Positions 6,352 to 8,328 of a stretch of DNA of 8,328 bases are shown here, one piece after another; position 1 is the first letter of the stretch; every line of letters begins with the position of its first letter. This DNA is from an uncultured Flavobacteriaceae bacterium (GTDB lineage Bacteria; Bacteroidota; Bacteroidia; Flavobacteriales; Flavobacteriaceae): positions 1-8,328 of the forward strand of contig CALITN010000072.1 in the NCBI GenBank assembly GCA_938041595.1, written 5' to 3'. The notes beneath the pieces are model-generated. The model saw only the letters and a program-made list of their open reading frames with translations, had not been told where the DNA came from and searched no databases. Made by a program: the position numbers and the translations under genes.

Positions 6352-6713
6352 GAAAACACCTAGCACTTCTCTGCTTTGTGATACCCATGGTATCGGCTTG
6401 CACTATGAGTTATAGCGAAAAACCCAAGGACTTGATCAAAGAAGACACGATGGTGGCGATTCAAATGGACCTGAGTCTGATAGAAGTATTGCAAAAGACG
6501 TATCCTGGAGAGGTGATCGCCGATTCCATTCTTGGGATGCCTTACATATACGCTAAGTACTCTGTTGATTCCCTCCAATTGGCAGAATCAGAAACCTATT
6601 ATGCCAAAAACCCAAAGCAATACGCTCGAATTTATACACGTGTAAAAATAGCCTTGGATCAAAAAATTGATAGTATCAATCGGGTGATTCAAAAAATAGA
6701 CAAAAAAAAGTAG
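6348..6713 (+). CDS. DUF4296 domain lipoprotein
   Basis: A 121-residue exported lipoprotein of the DUF4296 family, confined mainly to Bacteroidota and of unknown function. A signal peptide (basic MRKH, hydrophobic 5-14) ends in the lipobox VSAC, with Cys18 as the predicted lipidated residue. The mature part carries the family pattern KPKDLIKEDTMVAIQMDLSL (26-45), a Tyr-rich middle with AKYSVDSLQL (69-78) and AESETYYAKNPKQY (79-92), and a charged helix to the C-terminus ending KIDKKK. The residues after Cys18 (TMSYSEK) do not form an obvious acidic surface-export signal, so a periplasm-facing position is likelier; this is inference. The start overlaps the dihydroorotase stop (ATGA), so it is probably the last gene of that operon. 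It ends eight bases from the convergent epimerase gene. The family is recognised; no function can be assigned. Confidence 0.85.
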   Translation: MRKHLALLCFVIPMVSACTMSYSEKPKDLIKEDTMVAIQMDLSLIEVLQKTYPGEVIADSILGMPYIYAKYSVDSLQLAESETYYAKNPKQYARIYTRVKIALDQKIDSINRVIQKIDKKK

Positions 6714-6721
6714 CCCTTTGT

Positions 6722-7717
6722 TTACTCTTTAGACAAGTAGTCTTTCAAACGTTGCGAAAGTTTGGAGTAGTGGAAGTCTTTTATTTGACGAGTACTTTTG
6801 GTATTCTCATAATGACTCCTTTCGACCAAACTGTTGATAAGTGCTGGGGTCAATTTTCTTTTTTTGCCCAAAAAACCGAGCAACTGCTCTATCCGATAGA
6901 CTAGACGGAGGTGTTTTTCGGACAATCGAAAGGGTTTAAAGGACTTGTTTTTGAAGAGATAAATTTGTTTGAGTAATTCTTCATAGCTCCAATTATCAGA
7001 AACCAGCACAAAGCGCTCTCGATGGATTTTTTGTTCATAGGCCAATCGGATAGCATTTGCGACATCCTCTACAGCTACGAAGCCAGTGCCGCCACGGGTA
7101 AGCCACTGGGGTCCTTTTTTTTGTTGATCAAGGAGCTGTGCCAAGGGGCTATTGGGAGCACCACTGCCGAGAATCACGCCTGGATTAAAGATGCAGCCTT
7201 TCAACCCTTCTTCGAAACCGCGCCAGACTTCAAGCTCAGCCAGGTATTTCGAATATCCATAGGCAGAATATTGGGCCTCGTCATTCCAAGTACTTTCTTC
7301 ATTTAGTGGTTGATGCGTCATCCCAGCACCCAAGGCCGCAATAGAGCTCACGTGCCCAAACCACTCAATCTTGTTTTTAAGAGCCCAATCGACAAGTTGC
7401 GCTGTTCCTCCTGCATTGATCTCGATCATTTTGCATTCATCTCCAGCGTAAAGTGAAACGGTAGCCGCGGCATGGATTAGGTGGGTTACTTTTTCAAAAA
7501 CCACTTCTAGGGAACTCCATTGAGTAAGGTCGGCTTGACGCCACTCAATGGCTTCAATTTGATGCCGTGCTTCGGGTGCCTGTTCTTCAAGGAATTGTAG
7601 GGTTTCTTTTTTTCGTGAAGGAGTTCTGTAGAGTGCCATAAGCGGGATGTTGGTGGGTAGAAATTCTTTGAGTAAATACCGACCTACAAATCCAGTGGCC
7701 CCAGATATTAATAGCAT
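6722..7717 (-). CDS. NAD(P)-dependent epimerase/reductase (extended SDR)
   Basis: A 331-residue extended short-chain dehydrogenase/reductase, presumably cytosolic. The N-terminal Rossmann motif GATGFVG (6-12) follows the first strand MLLISG. An acidic ADLTQW segment (about 63-68) contacts the adenine in relatives, and HAAATVSLY (82-90) carries the NAD-binding loop. HVSSIAALG holds the catalytic Ser (124-125), and YGYSK gives Tyr153 and Lys157 of the YxxxK pair. NPGVILG (178-184) is typical of the dihydroflavonol-reductase/aldehyde-reductase-like branch rather than of classical UDP-sugar epimerases. The substrate cannot be read. I chose ATG 7717 over TTG 7723, which would add only two residues; the ATG starts directly at the first beta strand. 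It is a single-gene unit, convergent with the DUF4296 gene and divergent from tyrS. Confidence 0.9.
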   Translation of the reverse strand: MLLISGATGFVGRYLLKEFLPTNIPLMALYRTPSRKKETLQFLEEQAPEARHQIEAIEWRQADLTQWSSLEVVFEKVTHLIHAAATVSLYAGDECKMIEINAGGTAQLVDWALKNKIEWFGHVSSIAALGAGMTHQPLNEESTWNDEAQYSAYGYSKYLAELEVWRGFEEGLKGCIFNPGVILGSGAPNSPLAQLLDQQKKGPQWLTRGGTGFVAVEDVANAIRLAYEQKIHRERFVLVSDNWSYEELLKQIYLFKNKSFKPFRLSEKHLRLVYRIEQLLGFLGKKRKLTPALINSLVERSHYENTKSTRQIKDFHYSKLSQRLKDYLSKE

Positions 7718-7720
7718 GCC

Positions 7721-7728
7721 CAAAGCTA
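7721..7728 (-). promoter_or_regulatory. Possible -7 box for the epimerase/reductase gene
   Basis: On the minus strand this reads TAGCTTTG, an exact match to TAnnTTTG, ending three bases before the ATG at 7717. Use of this box would give a leaderless transcript and would exclude the TTG at 7723 as start. No TTG -33 element lies at the expected distance, so the match may be fortuitous. Confidence 0.3.
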
Positions 7729-7750
7729 AGGAATTTAAACGGCTGTTTTT

Positions 7751-7787
7751 TCTTTGCTTTTAGAAATCTATCTTTGCTGCTCAAAGA
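7751..7787. repeat. Cluster of TCTTTG hexamers upstream of tyrS
   Basis: TCTTTGCT occurs at 7751-7758 and again at 7771-7778, exactly 20 bases apart (about two helical turns). A third copy of the hexamer lies inverted as CAAAGA at 7782-7787. The second and third copies form a perfect 6-base inverted repeat with a 5-base loop (7771-7787) that overlaps the tyrS -7 box. It could be an operator or a small 5' leader hairpin. Function is unproven and the motif is short. Confidence 0.35.
7769..7776 (+). promoter_or_regulatory. Bacteroidota -7 box of tyrS
   Basis: TATCTTTG matches TAnnTTTG exactly and lies 17 bases upstream of the tyrS ATG, which would give a leader of roughly 10-13 bases. The -33 region is T-rich (7744-7751) but has no clear TTG at 19-21 bases; the nearest TTTG (7753-7756) is only 12 bases away. 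The -7 box overlaps the left arm of the TCTTTG/CAAAGA inverted repeat. Confidence 0.5.
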
Positions 7788-7793
7788 ACCATT

Positions 7794-8328
7794 ATGCCAA
7801 AGAATTTTGTAGAAGAACTACGTTGGAGAGGACTCATCCACGACATCATGCCTGACACTGAGGCCTATTTAAACGAAAACCCAGTATCGGGTTATATTGG
7901 CTTTGATCCCACAGCCGATTCTTTGCATATTGGGAGTCTTGTTCAAATCTTGATCCTCATGCATTTTCAACAAGCGGGGCACCGTCCTATTGTTTTGGTT
8001 GGAGGTGCCACTGGGATGATTGGAGACCCTTCCGGCAAGTCGGACGAGCGCAATTTACTAGATGCTGAAACCCTCCAGCAAAACTGTGACGGAATTCAAA
8101 GCCAACTGGCGGGCTTTTTGGATTTTGATGCGAGTACACAAAACGCAGCTGTTTTGGTCAACAACTATGATTGGATGAAAGATTTTAGCCTGATTGATTT
8201 TTCTAGAGACGTAGGGAAACATATCTCAGTGAACTATATGATGGCCAAGGATTCAGTTAAAAAACGTTTAGGATCTGAGTCTAAGGTGGGAATGTCTTTT
8301 ACAGAATTCACGTATCAATTGCTTCAGG
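7794..8328 (+). CDS. tyrS: Tyrosyl-tRNA synthetase, N-terminal part (runs off right edge)
   Basis: Class I aminoacyl-tRNA synthetase that activates tyrosine and attaches it to tRNA-Tyr in the cytoplasm. From ATG 7794, 178 codons are visible of a protein normally about 420-430 residues long; no stop occurs before the window ends. The start is secure: MPKNFVEELRWRGLIHDIMP is the usual N-terminus. The tyrosine-pocket and ATP motif GFDPTADSLHIGSL (36-49) contains the HIGH-type HIGS at 45-48. GGATGMIGDPSGKS (70-83) is the family signature of TyrRS. NNYDWM (123-128) and the binding segment GMSFTEFTYQLLQ (166-178) complete the visible catalytic domain. The KMSKS loop, anticodon domain and S4 domain lie outside. 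It diverges from the epimerase gene, with a good -7 box upstream. Confidence 0.97.
   Translation, partial: MPKNFVEELRWRGLIHDIMPDTEAYLNENPVSGYIGFDPTADSLHIGSLVQILILMHFQQAGHRPIVLVGGATGMIGDPSGKSDERNLLDAETLQQNCDGIQSQLAGFLDFDASTQNAAVLVNNYDWMKDFSLIDFSRDVGKHISVNYMMAKDSVKKRLGSESKVGMSFTEFTYQLLQ

Noticed and set aside
6703..6719. Minus-strand AAAG-N5-CTTT followed by T residues after the epimerase stop, as a terminator
   Set aside because: The stem is four AT-rich pairs with one G-C pair and would be too weak; the T-run is simply the complement of the Lys codons ending the DUF4296 gene.
7587..7784. A 65-codon minus-strand open frame covering the epimerase start and upstream region
   Set aside because: It overlaps the well-supported N-terminal Rossmann motif of the epimerase in another frame and shows no family pattern.
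1..8328. A defence island, mobile element, CRISPR array, tRNA or other novel system
   Set aside because: Every coding region fits a recognised chromosomal family, the gaps are under 80 bases and contain only promoter-like motifs, and there are no transposase, integrase, terminal repeats or regularly spaced repeats.

Overview
The window reads as a housekeeping stretch of a Bacteroidota chromosome, most likely Flavobacteriia. The evidence is the presence of families largely confined to that phylum (a DUF4271 membrane protein beside a divergent HemD, and a DUF4296 lipoprotein), a dihydroorotase of the IDDQVHFREPG type, several copies of the Bacteroidota -7 box TAnnTTTG just upstream of genes, and starts preceded by A-rich leaders with no clear Shine-Dalgarno sequence. 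The genus cannot be told from what is visible.

Layout. Positions 1-861 hold the 3' third of leuS, overlapping by one base a SemiSWEET sugar transporter gene (861-1121), followed by a YugP-type membrane zinc metallopeptidase (1168-1854). Tail to tail with it, two bases away, is an Lrp/AsnC regulator on the minus strand (1857-2330). This diverges from a DUF423 membrane protein (2409-2789). Converging on DUF423 is a minus-strand pair: DUF4271 (3545-4216), then uroporphyrinogen-III synthase (2798-3538). Diverging from DUF4271 is a tightly coupled plus-strand operon: polyprenol-phosphate mannosyltransferase (4295-5017), dihydroorotase (5014-6351) and DUF4296 lipoprotein (6348-6713), each junction an ATGA stop/start overlap. 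An NAD-dependent epimerase/reductase on the minus strand (6722-7717) converges on that operon and diverges from tyrS, whose 5' part (7794-8328) runs off the right edge.

The genes serve translation (leuS, tyrS), pyrimidine synthesis (dihydroorotase), tetrapyrrole synthesis (hemD), lipid-linked sugar chemistry (mannosyltransferase) and envelope functions (DUF423, DUF4271, DUF4296, SemiSWEET, YugP). Packing is dense: no gap exceeds about 80 bases, and three convergent gene pairs are separated by only 2, 8 and 8 bases. No RNA genes, mobile elements, CRISPR arrays or defence genes are visible.

I found no convincing previously undescribed system. The items most worth a second look are a Gln in place of the first metal-ligand His in dihydroorotase, the translational coupling of three apparently unrelated functions, and small repeat clusters in the divergent promoter regions ahead of tyrS and the mannosyltransferase.
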